Source: an uncultured Planctomycetia bacterium (GTDB taxonomy: Bacteria; Planctomycetota; Phycisphaerae; FEN-1346; JAACEH01). From it: a DNA stretch of 61,460 nt. The translations under genes and the position numbers were made by a program. The stretch is from NCBI GenBank assembly GCA_903929765.1, contig CAIYVX010000009.1, positions 1-61,460 on the forward strand, in the 5' to 3' direction. The notes below the pieces were generated by a model. It did no database searches and was not told the DNA's origin. It saw only the letters and a program-made list of their open reading frames with translations. Below, piece by piece: positions 32,748 through 40,787 of the stretch (within the stretch, counting starts at the first letter, position 1; the number at the start of each line of letters is the position of its first letter).

Positions 32748-33932
32748 GTGAGCCAAACCCCTTGTTTAGTGCAGTATTGGGGCGGCTGTCCGCAAGTGCC
32801 CAACTCGAAGTGGCGCAGATTTCTGCACCTCATCTCCAGTTGTGCGGCGCGCGGCTGGCGAACTTGTCTGGTCTGGTCCGAGCGGCCGCAGGACGCACAA
32901 TTGGTTCGGCCCTTCGAGGACGCGGGCTGCGAAATCGTGCTGGCGCCTCGCCCGTCAGGGAACTTTGACCTCGGGTGCGTGCGGCGGACCTATCGCCTGG
33001 TGCGCCGGGTGAACTGCGACATTTTTCATTGCCATAACATTCACACCAGTCCGCTGCTCGGCGCCGCCCTGGCCGGCGTGCCGGTCCGCATCTGGTCAAA
33101 GTTATCCATGTCGCCATACTATGAGCAGGGCCTTCGTCCCCGCGGCCTTCACCGCCTGTCGCTGAGTACGCGGGTTTCCTGTGCTCTGGCCCATCGCATC
33201 CTGGCGATTTCGGCCGCCGTGCGGGAGGAACTGCTGTGTGACGGCGCGCCGCCCCACAAGACGGTCGTGGTTCACGAGCCGATCGATTACGAACTTTACG
33301 CTACGGCCTCACCAGACGGCGTTCGAGCCGGACTGGGGCTGGAGGAAAGCGACTTCGTCGTGACCACGGTCGGTCACGCGGTCCCCGTCAAAGGCTGGGA
33401 CATTCTGATCTCCGCCTTTGCGACCGTCAGTTCCCGCTATCCCCAGGCGCGGCTCCTGTTGGTTGGCAGTACGGGGAACGGCGAGGAAGTCGAGACCGCT
33501 CGAACTCTCCAGGCCCAGGTGGCGCGGCTCGGCTTGGGCGAGAAAGTGGTTTTTGCCGGACAGCGCCGCGACGTTCCACAACTTCTGGCCGCCAGCAACC
33601 TGTTCGTGCTGCCCTCGCGTTCCGAGGGTCTGCCTTTCACCCTGAGCGAGGCCATGGCCGCGGGGTTGCCGTGCGTTGCGACGCGGACCGGCGGCATTCC
33701 GGAATTGATTACATCGGGTTCGGACGGCCTGCTCTTCGAACGGGAATCCGCCGACCAGCTTGCCGCGGCGCTGTTGAACCTCTGTGACAAGGAGTCCTTA
33801 CGGCAGCGTCTGGCCACGGCCGCGCAACTTTCGGCAGCACGTCTGTCCCTGGCCGCTGCCGATACCGTACTCATGGACTTGTATCTGGACTTGCTAACAA
33901 TCAACCGACCAGGGACGGCGCAGCCGGCTTGA
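32748..33932 (+). CDS. GT4 family glycosyltransferase
   Basis: This 394-residue GT-B fold enzyme has the N-terminal half with CHNIHTSPLLGA and a C-terminal half with GHAVPVKGWDIL. It carries the retaining EX7E motif as SRSEGLPFTLSEAMAAGLP. These enzymes add one sugar from a nucleotide donor at the cytoplasmic face. The GTG start has AAAGGAAG upstream. Donor and acceptor cannot be predicted from sequence; it is one of five GT4 genes here. Confidence 0.88.
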   Translation: MSQTPCLVQYWGGCPQVPNSKWRRFLHLISSCAARGWRTCLVWSERPQDAQLVRPFEDAGCEIVLAPRPSGNFDLGCVRRTYRLVRRVNCDIFHCHNIHTSPLLGAALAGVPVRIWSKLSMSPYYEQGLRPRGLHRLSLSTRVSCALAHRILAISAAVREELLCDGAPPHKTVVVHEPIDYELYATASPDGVRAGLGLEESDFVVTTVGHAVPVKGWDILISAFATVSSRYPQARLLLVGSTGNGEEVETARTLQAQVARLGLGEKVVFAGQRRDVPQLLAASNLFVLPSRSEGLPFTLSEAMAAGLPCVATRTGGIPELITSGSDGLLFERESADQLAAALLNLCDKESLRQRLATAAQLSAARLSLAAADTVLMDLYLDLLTINRPGTAQPA

Positions 33933-33960
33933 GGCCGGGCCCCTTGGGATCGCCAAAAAA

Positions 33961-35073
33961 ATGGAAAAGTCAGAAAACTACGAAAGCTCATCTCCCCTGT
34001 CCGGCGGGCGCATCGCGTCGTTGGACGGCCTGCGGGCCTTGTCGATTGCCCTGGTGCTGTTTTGCCACCTCTGCGGGACGAGGTCGTTTCCCGTCAGCAC
34101 ATATTTCCTCCGTGGGATCGCGGACACGGGGAACCTGGGGGTCAGGATATTTTTTGTCATTTCCGGGTTTCTGATTACTTCGCTGCTGCTGGAGGAACGG
34201 GCGATCACCGGGCGCATCTCGCTGAAGAACTTCTACCTCCGGCGCGTCTTCCGTATCTTCCCGGCCGGTTATACTTACATAGCGATCATCGGCCTCCTCG
34301 GCCTGCTGGGCTTCTGCCAAGTCACCAGGGCGGATTACCTGGCCGCCTGCACCTACACCCTGGATTTCGTCCAGCGCCACGACTGGAACCTGGGCCACCT
34401 GTGGTCGCTGGCGGTGGAGGAACAGTTCTACCTGCTCTGGCCCTTCGCTCTTTGTGTCGCGGGGAAGAAGCACGGGCTGCTCGTGGCGGGGATTTTCTTC
34501 CTGATTGGTCCGCTCAGTCGCCTGGCCGGCCACTTGGCGCCGGACAGCCTCGCCTTCAGCAGCTTTTCTTTCTTTTGCAATGCCGACGCCCTGGCCAGCG
34601 GGTGCCTGTTGGCCGGCTTGTGGGGACGTCTGGGCCGGTCCGTACGCTATGGGAGGTTCAGACAGTCCTGGGCGTTTCTGGCTATTCCGTTGCTCGCCGT
34701 AATCTGCGTTGTCTGGGAGGAGCGCTGGCCCGGAGGGTCGCTGGCCGACTTGTTGCTCAACGTCTGTATTGCCCTGGGCATTGAGTGGTGCGTGCGACGT
34801 CGCACCACCATTATCGGCCGCGTGCTGAACTGGCGGCCCATCGCCTTTGTCGGCACACTGAGTTACTCCCTGTACTTGTGGCAACAGTTATTCATAGACC
34901 GACATTTGTTTGATGCGGTCCATTCTTTCCCACTTAACGTAATGCTCGCCTTTGCCCTGGCCGCACTATCCTTCTTCTGCATCGAGCGGCCGTTCCTGCG
35001 ACTTCGGAAGCGGTTTTCCTCGGTCCCAAGTCCGGTTTGTGACCGCCCCGTGGCGTCAGACCCAACAAGCTGA
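33961..35073 (+). CDS. acyltransferase-3 family membrane O-acyltransferase
   Basis: This 370-residue protein has about ten membrane helices and the family start RIASLDGLRALSIALVLFCH with its catalytic histidine. It continues with LWSLAVEEQFYLLWP (the EEQFY motif) and GTLSYSLYLWQQ. OafA/YrhL-type enzymes transfer acetyl or another acyl group to a sugar. There is no C-terminal SGNH domain. In this operon it probably O-acylates the repeat unit or polymer. Confidence 0.9.
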   Translation: MEKSENYESSSPLSGGRIASLDGLRALSIALVLFCHLCGTRSFPVSTYFLRGIADTGNLGVRIFFVISGFLITSLLLEERAITGRISLKNFYLRRVFRIFPAGYTYIAIIGLLGLLGFCQVTRADYLAACTYTLDFVQRHDWNLGHLWSLAVEEQFYLLWPFALCVAGKKHGLLVAGIFFLIGPLSRLAGHLAPDSLAFSSFSFFCNADALASGCLLAGLWGRLGRSVRYGRFRQSWAFLAIPLLAVICVVWEERWPGGSLADLLLNVCIALGIEWCVRRRTTIIGRVLNWRPIAFVGTLSYSLYLWQQLFIDRHLFDAVHSFPLNVMLAFALAALSFFCIERPFLRLRKRFSSVPSPVCDRPVASDPTS

Positions 35074-35096
35074 CGAGGCCGGAGTTCAACCAATAT

Positions 35097-36254
35097 ATGA
35101 GTGCCAAAACATCCATCTGCCTGATCGCTCATAACGCCTACGGCGCCATCGCCGGCGGTTCGTCCGGTTTCATTGGCGGAGTGGAGCGGCAGACCAGCCT
35201 GATGGCCAAGTGGCTGGCGCAACGAGGCCACCAGGTCAGCCTCCTGACCTGGGATGAAGGGCAGGACGACGATCTTGTGATTGATGGCGTTCGGGTCATT
35301 AAGATTTGTCGCGCCCGGGCCGGCCTGCCCGGCCTGCGGTTCTTTCATCCCCGGTGGACCGGTCTGGTCGCGGCCATGCGCCAGGCCGACGCGGAGGTTT
35401 ACTACCAGAATTGCGGCGAGGAAGTCACCGGACAGGCGGCCCTGTGGTGCCGCAGGCATGACCGCAGGTTTATCTACTCGGTCGCCTTTGACCCCGACTG
35501 TGACGTCCGACTGCCCGCGATGCCCAATCGTCGCGAGCGGATCCTGTATCGGTACGGCCTGACCCATGCCGACCGGGTGATTGTCCAGACTCGAAAACAG
35601 CAAGCCATGCTGCGGGAGGGGTTCGGCCTTGATTCGCAGATCCTGCCGATGCCTTGCCCCGGACCGCAGGATGAAGAGTATGTGAAGCGCACCCTGCCGC
35701 CGGCCGGCCGGCAACGTGTGTTGTGGGCTGGGCGCATCGTGGAACAGAAACGGCCCGACCGGCTTCTGGATCTGGCCGAGGCGTGCCCGGACCTCGCGTT
35801 CGATGTGGTGGGGCCTTGGTACGACCGAGCCACCAACCCATATTCCTACGCGATCCAGGAGCGGGCCAGGGGCCTGGCGAACGTGACCGTCCACGGGGCG
35901 ATCCCTCGCCAACAAATGTCCGAGTTCTATCGGACGGCAAGTTGTCTATTATGCACGTCCGATGCCGAAGGGTTTCCCAACACGTTTCTGGAGGCGTGGA
36001 GCTTCGGCCTGCCGCTGGTCTCCACCTTTGATCCGGACAATCTTATTGCCTCCCGCGGGTTCGGCCGCATCGAACGTGACACAGAAGGGCTCGGTCGGGC
36101 GATTCGAGCTCTTTTTGGTTCGCCCCAGGCGTGGCAGCGGGCCTCCGTGGACGCACGAGACTATTATCGCGAGAACCACGCGGTCGATGTAGCGATGTCC
36201 CGATTCGAAGCCGTTTTCCTGGAACAAGTACGCCATCTGACAGAAACCCGATGA
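35097..36254 (+). CDS. GT4 family glycosyltransferase
   Basis: This 385-residue GT-B protein has an N-terminal glycine-rich loop AIAGGSSGFIGGVERQ, a nucleotide-sugar half with VLWAGRIVEQKRPDRLL, and the EX7E motif in SDAEGFPNTFLEAWSFG. It overlaps the next gene's ATG by 4 bp (ATGA). It probably adds one sugar of the repeat unit in the cytoplasm. Confidence 0.88.
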   Translation: MSAKTSICLIAHNAYGAIAGGSSGFIGGVERQTSLMAKWLAQRGHQVSLLTWDEGQDDDLVIDGVRVIKICRARAGLPGLRFFHPRWTGLVAAMRQADAEVYYQNCGEEVTGQAALWCRRHDRRFIYSVAFDPDCDVRLPAMPNRRERILYRYGLTHADRVIVQTRKQQAMLREGFGLDSQILPMPCPGPQDEEYVKRTLPPAGRQRVLWAGRIVEQKRPDRLLDLAEACPDLAFDVVGPWYDRATNPYSYAIQERARGLANVTVHGAIPRQQMSEFYRTASCLLCTSDAEGFPNTFLEAWSFGLPLVSTFDPDNLIASRGFGRIERDTEGLGRAIRALFGSPQAWQRASVDARDYYRENHAVDVAMSRFEAVFLEQVRHLTETR

Positions 36255-37420
36255 CGATGAAACGAATGTTGTTTTTCTATCAAGGCCGGTTTTCCTACAC
36301 CAACACCACCGTACAGGCCGGGCTTCAGGCCCAGTTTCCAGGCAGCGAAATACGCGGCATAAATATCAACGATCTGCTTAAGAAACGCCCGCTGGTTTTA
36401 ATGGCCAACGCCCTGGCCGCCGGCCGGCAGTATGGCTGGGATTTGGTGCGCCGAAAACGGGATCTGGACGACAGCTTCTTCGGCACGAGCTACATTTTTG
36501 AGCAGGTTCGCCGCCTGGCCCTGGAGGTCCACAGAAATTGGCCGGTCGACTGCTCCTTTCAGACTCAATCGATCTTCGATTGCAGCGCCCCGGGTGTTCC
36601 GCACTATGTTTACACGGACCACACCTATGAATCCTGCAAGGAGTACCCGATTTATGGGCGTGCCCTGTGTACTCCGGTGCGTCCCGAGTGGCTGATCGAC
36701 CTCGAACGTGGCATTTACGAACATGCCACATGTGTGTTTACGATGAGCCACAACGTGAGTCAAACCTTGATCGCTGCATACGGTCTTTCCGCCGACAAAG
36801 TCCAATGTGTTCGTGCCGGGTGCAATGCTTTACACGAGCAGCTCAAGGCCATCCCGCTCGACTTGAGTCGTTATCAGGCGAAAAACATACTCTTCATCGG
36901 GAAAGAATGGGAACGCAAGGGCGGCCCGGAGCTCGTGGCGGCCTTTCAACGGGTCCGCCAAGTCCAGGCCGAGGCAACTTTAACGATAGCCGGCTGCCGG
37001 CCGAAGCTCAGCGAGCCGGGCGTCCGTGTCGTCGGCCTCATTCCCCTTGACGCCGTGGCCGCACTCTACGCGTCCGCAGCGGTGTTCTGCATGCCGAGCA
37101 AGACCGAGCCCGTTGGCATCGTCTTCCTCGAAGCCATGGCGGCAGGTTTGCCGGTGATCGCCCTGCGGCTCGGCGCCGCTCCAGACTTCGTCCTGGACGG
37201 CCTTACAGGCCTGACCCTGAAGCCGGACGATATTCCGGCTCTCGCCGAGGCGCTGGTCAAACTACTTAGTGCGCCAGAGTTGTGCCGCAAGATGGGCCAG
37301 GAAGGACGCACTCTGGTGTCCAGCAACTATACCTGGGCGGGCACCTGTGCGGCCCTGGCGGGCCGAATCCGGGGGGATCTCGGACTGGGAGAGACGCTCC
37401 CTGGACAAGCCAGGGAGTAA
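36251..37420 (+). CDS. GT4 family glycosyltransferase
   Basis: This 389-residue protein has DHTYESCKEYP in the middle of the N-terminal half, then NILFIGKEWERKGGPELV and the EX7E motif SKTEPVGIVFLEAMAAG in the C-terminal half. I chose ATG 36251 because it overlaps the previous stop as ATGA; an upstream frame from 36131 is a shadow. A second ATG at 36257 is possible. Substrate unknown. Confidence 0.87.
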   Translation: MTMKRMLFFYQGRFSYTNTTVQAGLQAQFPGSEIRGININDLLKKRPLVLMANALAAGRQYGWDLVRRKRDLDDSFFGTSYIFEQVRRLALEVHRNWPVDCSFQTQSIFDCSAPGVPHYVYTDHTYESCKEYPIYGRALCTPVRPEWLIDLERGIYEHATCVFTMSHNVSQTLIAAYGLSADKVQCVRAGCNALHEQLKAIPLDLSRYQAKNILFIGKEWERKGGPELVAAFQRVRQVQAEATLTIAGCRPKLSEPGVRVVGLIPLDAVAALYASAAVFCMPSKTEPVGIVFLEAMAAGLPVIALRLGAAPDFVLDGLTGLTLKPDDIPALAEALVKLLSAPELCRKMGQEGRTLVSSNYTWAGTCAALAGRIRGDLGLGETLPGQARE

Positions 37421-37430
37421 CGAGAGCCAC

Positions 37431-38387
37431 ATGTTGGCAAGAAAGGGGTCGTTTGTGCAACTGACGGACTTATGCCTGGACAAGATATCACGCCTAACGG
37501 CAAACCCTGATTTCGCGCATTTTCCCCTCAGGTGTTTTCAGCGGGGACTCCAGGTGCTGCATACCGTGGGCCTTTTCCGGTTGCCCCGCAATCCGGTGTG
37601 CCGGAGTTTTGACGGTAATATGGTAATTAATCTGGCGCCCTGCGACACCCTGACGAAACGCGTGTGGTTTGGGGGCTATTTTCAGTACGATGAGGAATGG
37701 TTTCTTCGCGATTTTCTCCGGTCGGACATGGTGGTGATCGACGCCGGGGCAAATGTAGGGTACATGACGCTCATCGTGGCGCGCCGAGTGCAGCCTCAGG
37801 GTGCGGTACACAGTTTCGAGCCGGTAGGCAGCACCTTCGACCTGTTGTCCCGCAACATCCAGGAAAATGGACTTGAGAAAATCGCCAACCCAAACAAACG
37901 GGCTTTGGGTGATACCACGGGCGATTCCGTGTTCTTCGACCGTTGCGAACGTCACTCCGACCTGAACAGGCGGAGCGCCAGAGACGAAGTCCATCGCCCG
38001 GGTGATGGGTGGCAATCGACGGAGGAAGTCCTCACGATAACTCTTGACGACTATGTCCGCGAGAAGGCTCTGCCGAGGGTTGATCTGCTGAAAATGGATG
38101 TCGAGGGCTCGGAGATGCTGCTGGTCAAGGGCGCCGGCCAGGTGCTAAGTCGCTTTCACCCCACTTTGGTCTGCGAGTTCAATAATCCGGCCCTGACCCG
38201 GCTCGGTTCCTCCAGCGGGCAACTCTGGTCGGCCTTGACCGGGTTCGGCTACACCTTCTGGCGATATAATCACCGCTCCAGAACCCTGAGGGCCGTAAGC
38301 GACCAGTGTTTGGATTCAGACGACACGTTTGTGGGCACGACCGACGTCGACGGGTTGGCCCGCCACGTCGGCGCACGGATCTGCTAA
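37431..38387 (+). CDS. FkbM family methyltransferase
   Basis: This 318-residue protein has the SAM-binding motif VIDAGANVGYMTL (about 103-115), then GAVHSFEPVGSTF and the family signature LLKMDVEGSEMLLV. FkbM enzymes O-methylate sugars or other hydroxyl groups. It is slightly longer than the core domain, with an N-terminal extension of about 80 residues. I chose ATG 37431 over the frame start at 37269, which lies within the previous glycosyltransferase gene. It probably methylates a sugar of the repeat unit. Confidence 0.88.
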   Translation: MLARKGSFVQLTDLCLDKISRLTANPDFAHFPLRCFQRGLQVLHTVGLFRLPRNPVCRSFDGNMVINLAPCDTLTKRVWFGGYFQYDEEWFLRDFLRSDMVVIDAGANVGYMTLIVARRVQPQGAVHSFEPVGSTFDLLSRNIQENGLEKIANPNKRALGDTTGDSVFFDRCERHSDLNRRSARDEVHRPGDGWQSTEEVLTITLDDYVREKALPRVDLLKMDVEGSEMLLVKGAGQVLSRFHPTLVCEFNNPALTRLGSSSGQLWSALTGFGYTFWRYNHRSRTLRAVSDQCLDSDDTFVGTTDVDGLARHVGARIC

Positions 38388-38392
38388 CGCTA

Positions 38393-39559
38393 ATGGACCG
38401 ATACAAACTCTGCGTAGCAACCTCCTTTCCTGAGCGACCCCAGGCCCCCCACGGCGGGGTCGAGGCGGTCAGTGTCAACCTGGTGCGGGCCCTGGCCAGA
38501 CTGGACGGCCTGGAGGTGCATGTGGTTACGACCGACCGGGCGGATCGCGCCGCCGGCGAGGTCGCGTGGGACGGGGCGATCATCCACCGGCTCCCCTGGG
38601 CGGGCGGCAAGACGCTGACGCATGCCACCGGACCGGGTCGGCGGCAGATGGCGGACTTTCTGAAACGGCTCCAACCGGATCTGGTCCATGCCCACGACAC
38701 CTACGGCCTGATGGTCAAGGGGGTGGCGTTGCCGCGGGTCTTCACGATTCACGGATTTATCCACGAGGACACGCGCCTTCAGAGCGGCGGGCTGGTGTGG
38801 CTCAGGTGGCGACTCTGGCGGCGGGTGGAACTGGCCGGCTGGGCCGACCAGCCGCACATCATCTCGATCAGCCCCTATGTTCGTGAGCGGCTCTGCGGCC
38901 TGACCGGCGCGACCATACACGATATTGACAATCCGGTGGACGAGGAGGTTTTTGGTGTCAACCGCGCCGACGGCGGCGGCGTGATCTTCAGCGCCGCCCT
39001 GATCTGTCCGCGGAAGAACACGCTCGGTCTCTTGCGGGCGTTTGCGAAGCTGACGGCCGGCGGCGTGGAGGCCAGACTAAGATTGGCCGGCACGGCGAGC
39101 GACTCCGCCTACGAGCGCCAGGTGAGGGACTTTATTAAGACCTCGGGGCTGACGGCGCGCATCGCCCTGCTGGGCGCGATCAGCCGGAACCAGATTCACG
39201 AGGAACTGTCGCGGGCCGGCGTCTTTGCCCTGGTCTCGTTCGAGGAAGGCGCCCCAATGGGCGTCGCCGAGGCGATGGCGGCTGGAGTGCCCGTGGTGAC
39301 CTCCAACCGGTGCGGCATGCCTTACATGGTTCGTGACGGCGAATCCGGTTTTCTGGTCGATCCGAATAATCCGGATGACACTGCGCGGCGTTTGCGAGAG
39401 TTGCTGGAGAATGGCCCGTTGCGAAAACAAATGGGCGACAAGGGCCGCGAAATCGCGCTCGACCGGTTTCATCCCGACCGTGTGGCACAAAAAACCTATG
39501 AAGTCTATTCCAGGGTTATTCGAGACGGGCAGGGAAGAGGACAGCATGGCTGCTCATGA
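38393..39559 (+). CDS. GT4 family glycosyltransferase
   Basis: This 388-residue protein has the N-terminal GGVEAVSVNLVRALARL, PDLVHAHDTYG and FTIHGFIH, and the EX7E-like motif SFEEGAPMGVAEAMAAG near 285. The C-terminal half contains ICPRKNTLGLLRAFAKL. ATG 38393 is 5 bp after the previous stop. The gene overlaps the next start by 14 bp. It is probably a cytoplasmic retaining glycosyltransferase; substrate unknown. Confidence 0.88.
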   Translation: MDRYKLCVATSFPERPQAPHGGVEAVSVNLVRALARLDGLEVHVVTTDRADRAAGEVAWDGAIIHRLPWAGGKTLTHATGPGRRQMADFLKRLQPDLVHAHDTYGLMVKGVALPRVFTIHGFIHEDTRLQSGGLVWLRWRLWRRVELAGWADQPHIISISPYVRERLCGLTGATIHDIDNPVDEEVFGVNRADGGGVIFSAALICPRKNTLGLLRAFAKLTAGGVEARLRLAGTASDSAYERQVRDFIKTSGLTARIALLGAISRNQIHEELSRAGVFALVSFEEGAPMGVAEAMAAGVPVVTSNRCGMPYMVRDGESGFLVDPNNPDDTARRLRELLENGPLRKQMGDKGREIALDRFHPDRVAQKTYEVYSRVIRDGQGRGQHGCS

Positions 39560-40787
39560 CCTTGAGTTGCGGCGCATGCCGTATCCTTTCCGGGCCGTTC
39601 TGGCCATTTGCAGCGATCTGGACGAGACCCCGGACGGGCCCGCCTACCTGGAGATCATGCGGTTTCTCAACACCACGGCGGAGACCAGCATGGGGCCGGG
39701 CGTGGGACTGGAGGTGGGCAACAGCCTCTACTTCGACATGCCGCCGGGACAATTCTCCTACCGTAACACGGACGAGGCGGGGCGCGAGATGGTTCGGGCA
39801 CTGATACGCAGCGGCCACATCGATTGTCTGCATTCGTATGGCGACCTGGCCACTACGCGCGACGACGCCCGCCGGGCGCTGGATGAGTTGGCGGGTCACG
39901 ATTGCCGCCTGGGGGTCTGGGTGGATCACGGCACGGCGGCGAGCAATTTCGGCTCGGATATCATGCAGGGACACGGTGACGAGCCGGGCCACGCCGCGTA
40001 CCACGCGGATCTGGCCGTCGGTTACGGCATCCAATATGTGTGGCGCGGCCGCGTTACCAGCGTCATCGGGCAGGACGCGGCCCCGCGTCTGAGCGGCATT
40101 TTCTCGCCCCGTCGTCCGCTGCGGTCAGCTAAGACCGTGGCCAAGGAACTGGCCAAGCAGACCCTGGCCCGGCGCGGCCACGAGAAGTATGCTATGCACG
40201 CGACCAATGACGTGCTGCGTCCCGTTCAACTGCGAGATGGCTCGGCGGTCTACGAGTTTCTACGGTCCAATCCGCACTGGGGCGGCGTCAGCGCAGGCGA
40301 CACCGCGCGGGGGATCGGTGCGGTCCTGAGCGATTCATTCCTGAAGCACCTGGTCGAGCGGCAGGGGGTGTGCGTTCTTTATACGCATCTGGGCAAAACC
40401 GGCGACCCGCGCGTCCCCTTTGACCCCGCGGCCAGAGCCGGATTCCGCCGCCTAGCCGAAGCTTCACGACGCGGCGAAGTCCTGGTTGCCACGACCCGGC
40501 GGCTGCTGGGGTACTGCCGGGCCAGACGTGAGATCGATTTTATCGCGTCAGCCGGAAACGAAAACCGGCACATCGCCCTGAACACCGCGCCGAGCGGAGG
40601 CGCGATTGGTCGCCCGCTTGCGGTTAGTGATCTCGCCGGCCTGACTTTCTATACGGCCAAACCAGAGGTCACTCGCATAACGGTTGACGGACGTGACGTG
40701 GCGAACCTCGTCTGCAATCCGCCCGACCAGACCGGCCGGCGCAGTGTCTCTCTGCCGTGGACAAGATTGGAGTTCCCTGGCCTGTGA
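39546..40787 (+). CDS. polysaccharide-deacetylase-like (NodB-type) protein
   Basis: This 413-residue protein has AICSDLDETPDG near the start, where the paired acidic residues fit the first motif of NodB-type deacetylases. Further on are IDCLHSYGD and VWVDHGTAASNF, which could supply metal ligands, and VLYTHLGKTGDPR. The match is weaker than in typical deacetylases. There is no signal peptide, so any action would be cytoplasmic, for instance on a nucleotide sugar or lipid-linked sugar. The C-terminal 80 residues form a beta-rich tail. I chose ATG 39546; the frame is open back to 39333 within the previous gene. Confidence 0.55.
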   Translation: MAAHDLELRRMPYPFRAVLAICSDLDETPDGPAYLEIMRFLNTTAETSMGPGVGLEVGNSLYFDMPPGQFSYRNTDEAGREMVRALIRSGHIDCLHSYGDLATTRDDARRALDELAGHDCRLGVWVDHGTAASNFGSDIMQGHGDEPGHAAYHADLAVGYGIQYVWRGRVTSVIGQDAAPRLSGIFSPRRPLRSAKTVAKELAKQTLARRGHEKYAMHATNDVLRPVQLRDGSAVYEFLRSNPHWGGVSAGDTARGIGAVLSDSFLKHLVERQGVCVLYTHLGKTGDPRVPFDPAARAGFRRLAEASRRGEVLVATTRRLLGYCRARREIDFIASAGNENRHIALNTAPSGGAIGRPLAVSDLAGLTFYTAKPEVTRITVDGRDVANLVCNPPDQTGRRSVSLPWTRLEFPGL